Virus record (IMG/VR): IMGVR_UViG_3300010430_006928
Coordinates: 1 to 32,547 of that record
Length of the DNA stretch: 32,547 nucleotides
Direction: 5' to 3' (one strand)
From: a virus
Made by a program: the position numbers and the translations under genes. Shown here piece after piece: positions 7,839 to 15,830 of the stretch. A model generated the notes under the pieces. It was not told where the DNA came from and searched no databases. It saw only the letters and a list, made by a program, of their open reading frames with translations. The first letter of the stretch is position 1; each line of letters begins with the position of its first letter.

Positions 7839-9782
7839 CTATGCAAATTCCCTAGCTAACTTCCTAGAAGCTTTCTTAGTCTCTTTACCTACTTCACTTG
7901 GTGATAGATGTTTAGGACTATATACATTTACAGTCTGATACACATCACCTTTTGAGTTTTCATCACCACTTAATTTCGTTTGTTTTAGTGGCTTAACCTT
8001 AGCACCTTCAGGTAAAAATATTTCTTCTAAACCTTTTTCACCAACAATTACTCTACCAGACTTTAAAATGTCTCCACCCTGTTCTAACATTGGTATAGTA
8101 TTAATACTAAAACTATTTCCTCCTACACCAGGTACCCAATCTGGAATCTTGATACCATTAACACCTTCAATGAATGAATTAATACCAGAAATAATCCAGT
8201 TGATTCCACCTTTAATATTCTCTACAAGTCCATTCCATATACCAGATACAACTTCAGCAATCTTACTAAACAAAGCTTCGAACGGTGCTATAAAAGCCTC
8301 AACTGCTATAATAATCGCATCTAATATACTTCCAAATGCATCTTTAATCCCTTGCCAAGCACCATCCCAATCACCTCTTATCAGTGCTAGTACAGCTTTG
8401 ATGATACTTGAAATAACATTCATAACATTTTGAATGATACCTTTCATACTTTCAAACGCTTTCATAACATATGGCAGAACGTGTTCGGCGAACTCCATGA
8501 ACAGCGCTATTAGAAATGGTAATACATTCTCAATAATAACCTGTATCAGTTCAATGAATGGTGGCAATACCGTTTCAATCAGCACATTAAACAACTCGAT
8601 GATAATCGGCATAACATTCTCTATAATCTCACTAAACAACTCAATCAATGGAGGCATAATTATATCTATTATTGTTTTAAAAGCCCCAATTAACGGTGGT
8701 AGTACTTTCTGTATAAGTGTAATGAACAACTCAATGAATGGTGGTAAAATTGTTTTAATTAATATATTCAAAATATCAAGAAAGGGTGGTAGCAGTGTAT
8801 TTATAATCATATTGAATATCTCTATAAAAACTGGTAACACTCCTTCTATCAATGAGCTAATAACAGAAACTAGCAAAGGAATAATATTACTTCCTAATTC
8901 CGAAAAAAGAGCTATTAATGGTGGCAAAACACCTTCTAATATACTCTTAAATATAGGTATCACAGATTCCACTGATGCGCCTAATAACTTAAACACATCA
9001 CCAAATATACCTTGAACCAATGGCATATTACTCTGAACAAACACCAAAAAATCTTGAAGCATTGGCATTAATGTACTCATAAATCCAATGGCCAATCCTT
9101 TGACAGTTCTTTTAAGTTGATCCATTGTATCAGCAAACTTTACACCAGCATCGATTGCATCATCACCAATTACCATACCCATTTCATTCGCTTGTTCTTT
9201 CATTGCATCGATACTATCTGCACCAGCATTCAACAGTGGTGTTAACTCTAAAGCACTCTTACCTAATAAGTCATTGGCAATAGCAGCTCTTTCTGATTCA
9301 TCAGATACACCTTGTAATGATTTCACTGTTAACTCAAAAATTTCTTCTTGACTCTTTCCAGCTAAATCATCCATTGTGAGACCTAATCTCTTAAATGCAT
9401 CTGCACCTGCACCAGAACCACTTTTCAATTCATCAAATGAGTTATTTAACTTGACCATTCCTGATTTCATTCCATCTATGGAAGCACCATTTTGTGATAA
9501 AATAAAATCCCACTCTTGAAAGCCTTTTCTAGTCATCCCTAATTTTTGACTCATCTTATCAATATGATCAGTAGTCTCAGCAAACTTTTCGCCAGCTTTA
9601 AGCATTGCACCACCAACTGCAACAGCACCTACGGTTATACCTGCAGTCCATTTAGCAGCTGTCTTAATGCCTTTGCCTAATGAAGCAGCAATATTCTTTG
9701 CTTTTCCATCAGTTTTATCAAGTGATTCATTTGCTTTATCTGACTCAACAAATATTGATCCAAAAAGCTCAAATATTTTCAT
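7839..9782 (-). CDS. Tail tape measure protein
   Basis: The protein has 647 residues and starts at an ATG behind GGAGGTGA. The first 60 residues are a charged helix followed by an Ala/Gly-rich hydrophobic stretch. Residues 60-235 resemble the TP901-type tape measure core (KMSQKLGMTRKGFQEWDFIL). Residues 286-440 consist of exact 15-residue repeats that begin LPP or MPP. The last 180 residues include an amphipathic region (DWDGAWQGIKDAFGSI) and the phrase ILKSGRVIVGEKGLEEIFLP, a common C-terminal tape-measure motif. It sets tail length and is ejected with the DNA. At 647 residues it is shorter than many siphovirus tape measures, predicting a comparatively short tail. Confidence 0.93.
   Translation of the reverse strand: MKIFELFGSIFVESDKANESLDKTDGKAKNIAASLGKGIKTAAKWTAGITVGAVAVGGAMLKAGEKFAETTDHIDKMSQKLGMTRKGFQEWDFILSQNGASIDGMKSGMVKLNNSFDELKSGSGAGADAFKRLGLTMDDLAGKSQEEIFELTVKSLQGVSDESERAAIANDLLGKSALELTPLLNAGADSIDAMKEQANEMGMVIGDDAIDAGVKFADTMDQLKRTVKGLAIGFMSTLMPMLQDFLVFVQSNMPLVQGIFGDVFKLLGASVESVIPIFKSILEGVLPPLIALFSELGSNIIPLLVSVISSLIEGVLPVFIEIFNMIINTLLPPFLDILNILIKTILPPFIELFITLIQKVLPPLIGAFKTIIDIIMPPLIELFSEIIENVMPIIIELFNVLIETVLPPFIELIQVIIENVLPFLIALFMEFAEHVLPYVMKAFESMKGIIQNVMNVISSIIKAVLALIRGDWDGAWQGIKDAFGSILDAIIIAVEAFIAPFEALFSKIAEVVSGIWNGLVENIKGGINWIISGINSFIEGVNGIKIPDWVPGVGGNSFSINTIPMLEQGGDILKSGRVIVGEKGLEEIFLPEGAKVKPLKQTKLSGDENSKGDVYQTVNVYSPKHLSPSEVGKETKKASRKLAREFA
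8463..8927. repeat. Tandem 45-bp coding repeats in the tape measure gene
   Basis: They encode a 15-residue unit of the form LPPFIELFxxLIxxV. Unit starts fall at residues 286, 301, 316, 331, 346, 361, 376, 391, 406, 421 and 436 with no slip. The DNA copies are diverged, so this is an old protein repeat rather than a recent duplication. Each unit is one turn-capped hydrophobic helix. Confidence 0.85.
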
Positions 9783-9784
9783 TG

Positions 9785-10060
9785 CTACTCACCTCCATTT
9801 TTCTTTTCAAATTTTTCTACTAAAGGCAATAGTTCTTCCATAATTTCCTCATTTGTTTTAATCTGTTTCCTAGGCTTAGCTTTCACCTGATCATCCTTAA
9901 ACTCTTCAAAAGGAATGAATGTTTCTTTTGTAAAATGAGGATAAATTGTTAACCATAGCTCCCAAGATGCCTGTTCAAGTTCATTCTCTATTGCAAATTC
10001 AATGAGTTCTACAGTTACTGACTCGTCAATGATATTTTGCAGTCCATATGCATCATTCAA
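9785..10060 (-). CDS. Tail assembly chaperone, downstream (T) part, probably made as a -1 frameshift fusion
   Basis: As a separate gene it would encode 91 residues from a TTG at 10060. However, the same frame is open back to 10102 with no stop, right to the slippery heptamer in the upstream gene. A -1 shift there gives a 195-residue protein: 90 residues of the first gene, 14 bridging residues (ending GPKLRKL), then this part beginning LNDAYGLQ. That is the gpG/gpGT arrangement of lambda-like phages, in which the rare longer form brings the tape measure and tail tube subunits together. It lies directly before the tape measure gene. Independent TTG initiation (GGAA seven bases upstream) cannot be excluded. 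Confidence 0.8.
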   Translation of the reverse strand: MNDAYGLQNIIDESVTVELIEFAIENELEQASWELWLTIYPHFTKETFIPFEEFKDDQVKAKPRKQIKTNEEIMEELLPLVEKFEKKNGGE

Positions 10061-10068
10061 GAGTTTCC

Positions 10069-10371
10069 TTAGCTTTGGTCCTTTGATCCTAATGCAGATT
10101 GAAAAAAATCCATGAACAGTTTTCCTCTTTTGGATTTTTTAAACTCTTCCCATTCAGAAAACAGATCTAAATCCAACGCTTCTTCAGGTTCGCATTTTAA
10201 AAACACAGCTATCACCTCTGAAACTTCATCTTCTGCAATATGAGCTTTCCTCATTACTTGCCAAATAACATCAGAACCTAAATCTTCGATATCTGCTTTT
10301 GTATCAATTTTTATATCAAGTTTGTCAGCAAGTGCTGATATCTTTAATAACTGACGGCCTGTTAATTTCAT
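10069..10371 (-). CDS. Tail assembly chaperone, upstream (G) protein
   Basis: The protein has 100 residues and is mostly helical and acidic, with an ATG behind AGGAGG. Its length, helical content and place between the major tail protein and the tape measure gene match the gpG-type tail chaperone. Codons 88-90 are GAT TTT TTT, which supply the in-frame slippery heptamer T TTT TTT at 10108-10102 just ten codons before its stop. Normal termination gives the short chaperone that coats the tape measure protein; frameshifting gives the longer partner. It begins downstream of the terminator at 10392-10415, which may lower its expression relative to the major tail protein. Confidence 0.8.
   Translation of the reverse strand: MKLTGRQLLKISALADKLDIKIDTKADIEDLGSDVIWQVMRKAHIAEDEVSEVIAVFLKCEPEEALDLDLFSEWEEFKKSKRGKLFMDFFQSALGSKDQS
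10102..10108 (-). promoter_or_regulatory. Slippery heptamer for -1 ribosomal frameshifting
   Basis: The minus strand reads T TTT TTT in the zero frame of the upstream chaperone gene (GAT TTT TTT CAA). Shifting back one base enters the frame of the downstream chaperone part without meeting a stop. The location near the end of the first gene matches the family pattern. Confidence 0.8.
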
Positions 10372-10391
10372 TTGCGCCTCCTGTGTACAAA

Positions 10392-10415
10392 TAAAAAAGG
10401 GACTAATTAGTCCCT
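10392..10415 (-). terminator. Internal terminator after the major tail protein gene
   Basis: A perfect palindrome AGGGACTAATTAGTCCCT (10398-10415) forms a 7-bp stem with an AATT loop, followed on the minus strand by TTTTTT. It lies 12 bases after the major tail protein stop and should make the highly used tail tube gene more abundant than the downstream chaperone and tape measure genes. Confidence 0.85.
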
Positions 10416-10426
10416 AAGTTTAATCC

Positions 10427-10984
10427 TTATGCAATGCTAGAAACAGTACTGATCGTAAATAGCTTATCTACTGTCTGAGCATCGTCGGATTCCCAATGTG
10501 CGTATATTTCCATGTTGACTGTACCTTCACCTTTTGGTACTGCTGCCAAAGCAAATGGAGCTTCGTTCATTGCATTAAACAATGTAATCTTCTTAAAGCC
10601 ACCACCTGACAATTTACCAAATACAGTGATATTCTTAAAATATGCAGTATCAGGAATCAAACCTAAACTTGTAAAATCACAGGTAAAAGTTATGTTTTCA
10701 CCATCCACTGTTTTCTTTAAGTAAGGCATTGCTACTGCCAAATCCTCATCCGTGATGGCCAAAGTTACAAGATTCAAGACTGCATCAATATAATCTACAT
10801 ACTGCATACCTTTCGTCTTACCATTCTTACCATCAAACTCTAAATCTCTAATCTGTTGAGTGGCATTAAATGTTGCGCCTCCCCTAGTAGGACCAAGTAG
10901 TCTTTGTGTTTCTTCAGAAAAATCAACATACACAATACCGTAATCAACTTGGATATTGGCTAGTTGTTCCTTTTTATATTTCAC
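10427..10984 (-). CDS. Major tail tube protein
   Basis: The protein has 185 residues and starts at GTG 10984 with AAAGGAGT upstream; it overlaps the previous stop by one base (TAGTG). It is strand-rich with short helices, as in phi13-family major tail proteins: an N-terminal IVYVDFSEETQRLLGPTRGG loop, LEFDGKNGKTKGMQ, and a C-terminal ITFTCDFTSLGL strand region. It polymerises as rings to form the tail tube. A strong terminator immediately follows, in keeping with a product needed in many copies. Confidence 0.88.
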   Translation of the reverse strand: MKYKKEQLANIQVDYGIVYVDFSEETQRLLGPTRGGATFNATQQIRDLEFDGKNGKTKGMQYVDYIDAVLNLVTLAITDEDLAVAMPYLKKTVDGENITFTCDFTSLGLIPDTAYFKNITVFGKLSGGGFKKITLFNAMNEAPFALAAVPKGEGTVNMEIYAHWESDDAQTVDKLFTISTVSSIA

Positions 10985-11391
10985 TAGCTTGTACTCCTTT
11001 CATAAACAGTTACTGAATAAGTATATTTCCTTCGAAGTATACCTGTTCCTTTTTCATCTAAAAAATGTCTGCTCTCCATTGAGAATACAGACATTATATC
11101 TTCATTATCTAATATTGATTTATCTAATCCAGTAGGACTGGATAGATCACCATCTCCATTGATTGTTTCCATTAATTCTTCAAGTACTTTTGAACTACCT
11201 CTACTTGGCTTATCCCAACCATCAATTTCAATCATTAATCTTTCACAACTTTCATCAGGTCTAAAACTCGGTTGAAAATCATATACCAAATATGGAAACT
11301 TGGCATTCTTCGGAACTTTATTAATAAAATACACTCGAGGATGCTTAGATTTAAGATACTTTACTATTTGCTTTCTTAATGCAACAATCAT
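10984..11391 (-). CDS. Tail terminator / tail completion protein
   Basis: The protein has 135 residues and starts MIVALRKQIVKYLKSKHPRV, with PYLVYDFQPSF and a C-terminal strand RRKYTYSVTVYERST. The size, the alternating helix-strand order and the location between the HK97 gp10-like protein and the tail tube gene match the lambda gpU-like tail terminators that cap the tail tube and join it to the head. The sequence itself is weakly conserved, so the call rests largely on synteny. It has a GGAGG site before the ATG. Confidence 0.7.
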   Translation of the reverse strand: MIVALRKQIVKYLKSKHPRVYFINKVPKNAKFPYLVYDFQPSFRPDESCERLMIEIDGWDKPSRGSSKVLEELMETINGDGDLSSPTGLDKSILDNEDIMSVFSMESRHFLDEKGTGILRRKYTYSVTVYERSTS

Positions 11392-11841
11392 CTAATCCTC
11401 CTCATCCTCAGAAATGTATTCATCATCACTAATTAAACCAATTGCTTTGTTTTCATCTTCTATCACAGAAAGATATTGTCCTTCTATTCTTCTGATTTCA
11501 TCTACGTAAGGCATTACAGAATTCTTGATGATAGCTTTCTTTGGTTGATTCCTAGTACCAAGTTCTTGATCTATTCCATACCAAGTTTTATGTTTAACTC
11601 CAACAACAAGATCCTGCTCACGCTTTCTAACCCAGTATTGGAAAGCTCGCAAGGGTCTTTTGCCTCGTCTAAACCCTCTTAATTTCCTAACAGCATCTAA
11701 TTGTTTACGCCTTACAAACTTTCCAACATCTCTAAGAGCTGCTCTTGTCAACTCAGATAAAAGATATTTCGTTCGGTCCACTCGTGAGATGTATTCAACA
11801 CCATCTTTTTTTATTTTTATTGGACTTGGTATTCTAGCCAT
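11392..11841 (-). CDS. Head-tail joining protein, HK97 gp10-like
   Basis: The protein has 149 residues and is basic in the first two thirds (RKQLDAVRKLRGFRRGKR), followed by the HK97-gp10 family landmark DQELGTRNQPKKAIIKNSV and an acidic tail EDENKAIGLISDDEYISEDEED. Members sit at the head-tail interface. The upstream head-closure gene overlaps its start by 8 bases. The highly acidic last 25 residues are a little longer than usual and may be a charged tail that prevents early assembly; that is speculation. Confidence 0.85.
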   Translation of the reverse strand: MARIPSPIKIKKDGVEYISRVDRTKYLLSELTRAALRDVGKFVRRKQLDAVRKLRGFRRGKRPLRAFQYWVRKREQDLVVGVKHKTWYGIDQELGTRNQPKKAIIKNSVMPYVDEIRRIEGQYLSVIEDENKAIGLISDDEYISEDEED

Positions 11842-12139
11842 CGATAATCACACCCTGACATACGATTTCAAGAAACTCTTTGTTCTTTCTAAAAGTTCTA
11901 ATGATATTAAACTCTTCACCTTTGTATCGCAATACCTTCTCATTCTTATATGATGTTGCTCTAATTTCAAATGAGATTTCAGGTTTCAGTCCAACTGCTG
12001 AAGCTTGATAAAATTCTGATTGTCTTACACCTTTTTCAATGGCATAAACCTGTCGATAAGTTGGTTCATCCACAAGGTTATCCCCAATATCATCCTCTAT
12101 CGGTGGATAACTAATTAATTCAATGACATCACTAAACAT
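11834..12139 (-). CDS. Head closure protein (head-tail adaptor)
   Basis: The protein has 101 residues from ATG 12139, which has GGAGG five to seven bases upstream. An upstream in-frame start at 12244 lies deep in the previous gene and has no binding site. The protein reads MFSDVIELISYPPIEDD, then a strand-rich barrel with RQSEFYQASAVGLKPEISFEIR and KGEEFNIIRTF, the pattern of the phage head-tail adaptor (SPP1 gp16-like) family. It plugs the connector after DNA packaging. It overlaps both neighbours by about 8 bases. Confidence 0.82.
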   Translation of the reverse strand: MFSDVIELISYPPIEDDIGDNLVDEPTYRQVYAIEKGVRQSEFYQASAVGLKPEISFEIRATSYKNEKVLRYKGEEFNIIRTFRKNKEFLEIVCQGVIIDG

Positions 12140-12422
12140 TTGTAACCTCCGATAAATTATTATAGTCAGATGATAAGGATAAATGACTTCGTAGAGATTC
12201 ATAAGCCTTTTGATACTTTTCCATATGAGGATTGAACATACCATAATTTGCTTTACTATATAGAATAATAGCTCTCTTAATCAGCTTATCTTCTTCAACT
12301 ATCTTAACAACACCAGCACCTTTAAGATCAAGTTTAGCAGCATCGATAAGATCTGTTATCTCAGCATCAAAAATTGATACATCTTCTCTAAGGGATAGTT
12401 TGACATCATCCAGTAATGGCAT
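12132..12422 (-). CDS. Head-tail connector, gp6/gp15-like
   Basis: The protein has 96 residues in an all-helical layout: MPLLDDVKLSLRE, IFDAEITDLIDAAKLDLKGAG, LIKRAIILYSKANYGM and a C-terminal helix with YQKAYESLRSHL. This is typical of the phage gp6-like connector family, which forms the adaptor ring under the portal. The ATG lies in a TAATG overlap with the preceding stop, and AGGTGA lies upstream. Confidence 0.83.
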   Translation of the reverse strand: MPLLDDVKLSLREDVSIFDAEITDLIDAAKLDLKGAGVVKIVEEDKLIKRAIILYSKANYGMFNPHMEKYQKAYESLRSHLSLSSDYNNLSEVTNV

Positions 12423-12664
12423 TACTGATCACCTAACAATGCTAATAGTTCATCTTTCTTAACCTTAGGATCATGATCAATGTTTAGCTCCTTAAGCTTA
12501 GCAATGATATCATCCTTAGTCATTTTCTCTTCAATTTCTTCAGCAAGTTTATTATCAATAAGCTTATTCACTCTTTCTTCGTCATCAGTTTCAAAAGTGG
12601 ATCCAGGAAGAATAATCTTCCTAGTCACTTTATCTCTAAAGCTTGATATAACTTTTAATTTCAT
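12422..12664 (-). CDS. Small capsid-region protein with C-terminal HeH/LEM-like helix pair
   Basis: The protein has 80 residues from ATG 12664 (GGGGG upstream; TTG at 12667 is a weaker choice). The N-terminal half is strand-rich (VISSFRDKVTRKIILPGSTFETDDEERV). The last 30 residues, TKDDIIAKLKELNIDHDPKVKK..., look like the HeH/LEM or Rho-N-like helix-extended-loop-helix fold found in many small phage head genes between capsid and connector. Its role is unknown; a minor capsid or connector accessory protein is likely from position. Confidence 0.68.
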   Translation of the reverse strand: MKLKVISSFRDKVTRKIILPGSTFETDDEERVNKLIDNKLAEEIEEKMTKDDIIAKLKELNIDHDPKVKKDELLALLGDQ

Positions 12665-12674
12665 CAACTACCCC

Positions 12675-13901
12675 CTATACAGATTTAAGAGTAATATATA
12701 CAAATGCTTTTGTAGTTCTTGGCATACCATCAACTAAAGAATAAGCCATATAATTAGTTCTTCTTAAGCTTACTTTTTCTTCAGTGTAGATAGTCATATC
12801 CTCATTTACATTAACAGCATAACCTTTTTTAACATTACCTAGTAAGATACCATCAGCTTCGATACTATCATCTTCTTTAACTGGAATACCAAAGATTCTA
12901 CCTACACCACCAGCAGTTACATCTTGAATGAATAGTGGTTTCTCATTAGCATCTTTAAGATTTGCAAGGCGATTCCAAACTGTGCTTGAATCAGCATAGA
13001 TTGCAGCACCTTTCTTATAGCCAGAAGGTAGTAAACCTAAAGCTTTAGTAATCTTCTCATAAGCTAACTTATCAGTAGCATCATCATACTCTATGATTCT
13101 AGGCGTATTCGCTTCAGCTTCAAGAGCTGTAATGATACCTTTTGGTTGCGCCTTGAATGTATCACCATCACCAGGCTTACCTTTACCTGTAGCAACTGCT
13201 TTTGCAAGTGCAGCACCCATCTTTTCACCTAATAACTTAGTGATGTATGGAATAAACTTGTCAATTGACATCTTCTTAAGCTTCCAAGAAATTGGAATAA
13301 GTTTGATTAACTCACAACCAGTTAAATTGATTTCACCAATACCAAACTCTCCATCTGCTGCTTCAGTAGCTTCATCATACCAATCAGCATCAGTACCTGA
13401 GTTAGTTTCTTTAAGAAGCGTTAAATCACCTGGTACAAAAGTCATATCAAGATCATCTAAGATTGGGTACATCTCAGCAGCTTCTTTCCAGATATCATTT
13501 GATACAGTTTCAGGGATGATAACAGCATGAGTCTCTCCAGTTTGAGTGGCATTTTTAGGATTGAATCTATCCATAATCTCCATCTCATTCTGATCAAGTT
13601 TGTTACCCATCATCATCTTAGCCCAGGCATTCTTATACGCCTCATCATCATTTGTTAGTTCAACTGCAACTGTATTTACCACCTCTTCGTTGTTCATCAT
13701 GTTGACGATGCTTTGAGGTAATACACTTTGTTGCAGAGCGTTCATATTTGCAGATGCTTCTGCAAAAGCTTCAAAAGACTTATCAAGATCTTCAATCTCT
13801 TGCTTTTTCTCATTGAACAAATCTAAGTTTTGCTCCTCTAGAGCTTTCTCAGCTTGGTTCAATAATTCCTTTCTCTTATTCAAATATTGTTCTCTGTTCA
13901 T
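12675..13901 (-). CDS. Major capsid protein, HK97 family
   Basis: The protein has 408 residues. Residues 1-60 are a charged coiled coil, and the stretch to about 110 is an acidic linker; together they form the delta (scaffold) domain removed by the prohead protease. The rest has the HK97 fold pattern: VIIPETVSNDIWKEAAEMYPI, TEAADGEFGIGEINLTG, a long spine helix region, AQPKGIITALE, and the C-terminal IPVKEDDSIEADGILLGN and TMYSL-like strand. It starts 26 bases inside the protease gene, with AAGGGAGA before the ATG, so the two are translationally linked. It is the building block of the shell. Confidence 0.93.
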   Translation of the reverse strand: MNREQYLNKRKELLNQAEKALEEQNLDLFNEKKQEIEDLDKSFEAFAEASANMNALQQSVLPQSIVNMMNNEEVVNTVAVELTNDDEAYKNAWAKMMMGNKLDQNEMEIMDRFNPKNATQTGETHAVIIPETVSNDIWKEAAEMYPILDDLDMTFVPGDLTLLKETNSGTDADWYDEATEAADGEFGIGEINLTGCELIKLIPISWKLKKMSIDKFIPYITKLLGEKMGAALAKAVATGKGKPGDGDTFKAQPKGIITALEAEANTPRIIEYDDATDKLAYEKITKALGLLPSGYKKGAAIYADSSTVWNRLANLKDANEKPLFIQDVTAGGVGRIFGIPVKEDDSIEADGILLGNVKKGYAVNVNEDMTIYTEEKVSLRRTNYMAYSLVDGMPRTTKAFVYITLKSV

Positions 13902-14613
13902 TCTGTTCTCCCTTCATTTTCATTAAACATAACTGTGCATTATTTAAAGCTCTATTTGAGCGCTCTAAACTCATAAACTTCTCAATCGCCTGATTACTTT
14001 TACTCAAAACATCTACTCTGTTGAACACAATACCTGGATATGAGTTAAAGACTTCAGGATCCGATTGTATAACACCATCTGCAAAACCTTCTTTAACCGC
14101 AACATTTGAAGACATCCAAGTATCATCATCCATCATTGATGATATCTCTTCTTCTGTTTTTCCAGTCTTTATGACAAATGCATTTATGATTGATTCCTTG
14201 ATTGTATCTAGTACATCAGCCATCTTTCTCATTTCATGCATATCACCACTGACTTGTGACCATGGATTATGTATCATCATTACTCCAACAGGAGACATTA
14301 ACACTTCATCAGCTGCCATTGCGATTGTTGCAGCAATTGACATGGCTTTACCATCAACTTTTACAGTAACTTTGCCCTTATGATTCACTAAGGCATTATA
14401 AATACCTGCACCAGCAAATACATTACCTCCATAAGAATCAATCCAAACTGTTAAGTTTCTGCCTGAGTACTTTTTCAGTTCATTTCTAAACTTATTAGGT
14501 GCTGAACACATTTCTCCTAACCATTCATAGATCCAAACATCACCATCATCAACGATATCACCATCGATTCTAAGTTCTATTTCATCATCCTTTTCAATAA
14601 AGTTCCAAAACAT
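13876..14613 (-). CDS. Prohead protease, ClpP-type
   Basis: The protein has 245 residues with a ClpP/crotonase-like serine protease fold: IDSYGGNVFAGAGIYNAL, then the nucleophile S92 in DGKAMSIAATIAM, H115 in MMIHNPW, and a likely acid D164 in DDDTWMSS. All three triad members are therefore present with ClpP-like spacing. It would cut the capsid delta domain during head maturation. The last 45 residues continue into a charged helix overlapping the capsid start. It follows the portal gene directly (TAATG overlap) behind GGGGGTGAG. Confidence 0.92.
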   Translation of the reverse strand: MFWNFIEKDDEIELRIDGDIVDDGDVWIYEWLGEMCSAPNKFRNELKKYSGRNLTVWIDSYGGNVFAGAGIYNALVNHKGKVTVKVDGKAMSIAATIAMAADEVLMSPVGVMMIHNPWSQVSGDMHEMRKMADVLDTIKESIINAFVIKTGKTEEEISSMMDDDTWMSSNVAVKEGFADGVIQSDPEVFNSYPGIVFNRVDVLSKSNQAIEKFMSLERSNRALNNAQLCLMKMKGEQNEQRTIFE

Positions 14614-15815
14614 TATTTATTCTCACCCCCAAGAGCTTCATTAATCATATTATTAATCTGAGCTTTTAGCTGATTAACAACAGCAGTATCTAATCTTCTG
14701 ATAGGCTTATCTCCACCTTCAATTGGTCCCATATTCATAATTTCACGCCATTCATTTGGCTTCATGGCGCCTCTATCAACCATTGATACTAATCCTAGCT
14801 TAGTCTGCATTGATGCAAACTGAAGACTACTACCAGAGAACACTATTTCATTACCAAAGGATCTTTGCTTTCTAGAAAACAACTTCCTAGAAAATTCACC
14901 TGATAATTGTTTAGCTTCACGCTCAATTACAGCCTCATAATATGCAATCCAATCATCTTCTGAAAACTTACTTTGTACAATTTTCTCGTTTGTGTTAAAG
15001 AAGTTATAAACTCTGGTCATAGTTCTATCCATAATCGATGCATTCGGCACATAGTTTTTAGGTTCTATTTGCTGTGCATCAATTGTTGGATCAATAGCCG
15101 CAGCTGCTGTTCCATCAGATTCAACATCCAAGTAACTCTTCACAAACTCATCAGCCTGTTTCTTTCTATCTTCAGGTCTCGTAGAAGTTGCCAATTTTAA
15201 AAGCCATTGAATAACATTGCTGTTTTTAATGGCTTTTACAATTCCCTGATCTGTATATGATATAACTTCCATCAATGGTAATAATGCTTCTGCTGGTGAA
15301 TCACCAAAAATATCTCCATTGTTAAAATCATCTCTAAGATGAATGATGTCTCTATAATCAAAAGTATTCGTCTTACCGTTTCTCAACATAAACTTGATAT
15401 AAATATCTGTACCTTTGTATATTGCTTGAGCTGTAACAGCAGGTATAGGATACAATTGCATTGGTAAGCCATTCTCATCACGAACAATCAAAGTAAATGA
15501 ATTATGATTAAGAGCTAATTGTGAACCAATTTTTTCTTGTAGCAATTGTCCTGTCATATATGGATTAGGCTCTTGTAAAAGCATTTTCATATATGGTTCT
15601 GGAAACTCTTTTAGCCCCTCTTGAGAGCGTCTAATATGTTTAGCATCCAGTTTACCCATGGCATGAACTTTCGGCCTTATGCATGCCCTGATTACATCTG
15701 ACTTATATAATTTTCCATCAAAAGCATAGAAGCCCGAACCTCTCTCTGATATGAGTTTAAGCGTTACACCTCTATTCTTATTATCTTTATTAAAAAACTT
15801 ACTAAGTAATCCCAA
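14613..15815 (-). CDS. Portal protein, HK97 type
   Basis: The protein has 400 residues and starts at TTG 15815 after GGAGGTGA. Typical Phage_portal motifs are LLQEPNPYMTGQLLQEKIGSQ, the helix-turn IHLRDDFNNGDIFGDSPAEAL, and the C-terminal GLVSMVDRGAMKPNEWREIM with NMGPIEGGD. It forms the dodecameric ring at one head vertex through which the terminase pumps DNA. It lies between terminase and protease genes as in other HK97-like phages, and its length is normal for the family. Confidence 0.93.
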   Translation of the reverse strand: MGLLSKFFNKDNKNRGVTLKLISERGSGFYAFDGKLYKSDVIRACIRPKVHAMGKLDAKHIRRSQEGLKEFPEPYMKMLLQEPNPYMTGQLLQEKIGSQLALNHNSFTLIVRDENGLPMQLYPIPAVTAQAIYKGTDIYIKFMLRNGKTNTFDYRDIIHLRDDFNNGDIFGDSPAEALLPLMEVISYTDQGIVKAIKNSNVIQWLLKLATSTRPEDRKKQADEFVKSYLDVESDGTAAAAIDPTIDAQQIEPKNYVPNASIMDRTMTRVYNFFNTNEKIVQSKFSEDDWIAYYEAVIEREAKQLSGEFSRKLFSRKQRSFGNEIVFSGSSLQFASMQTKLGLVSMVDRGAMKPNEWREIMNMGPIEGGDKPIRRLDTAVVNQLKAQINNMINEALGGENK

Positions 15816-15830
15816 AGTCTCACCTCCCCT

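Noticed and set aside
8463-8927. Regularly spaced 45-bp repeats as a possible CRISPR array
   Set aside because: The copies are diverged, lie in frame within a coding gene and have no unique spacers.
8434-9015. Long open frame on the plus strand inside the tape measure gene
   Set aside because: It mirrors the 15-residue tape measure repeats in antisense, has no ribosome binding site and no plausible protein composition.
13093-13530. Open plus-strand frame inside the capsid gene
   Set aside because: It is an antisense shadow of a well-supported HK97 capsid gene and has no ribosome binding site.
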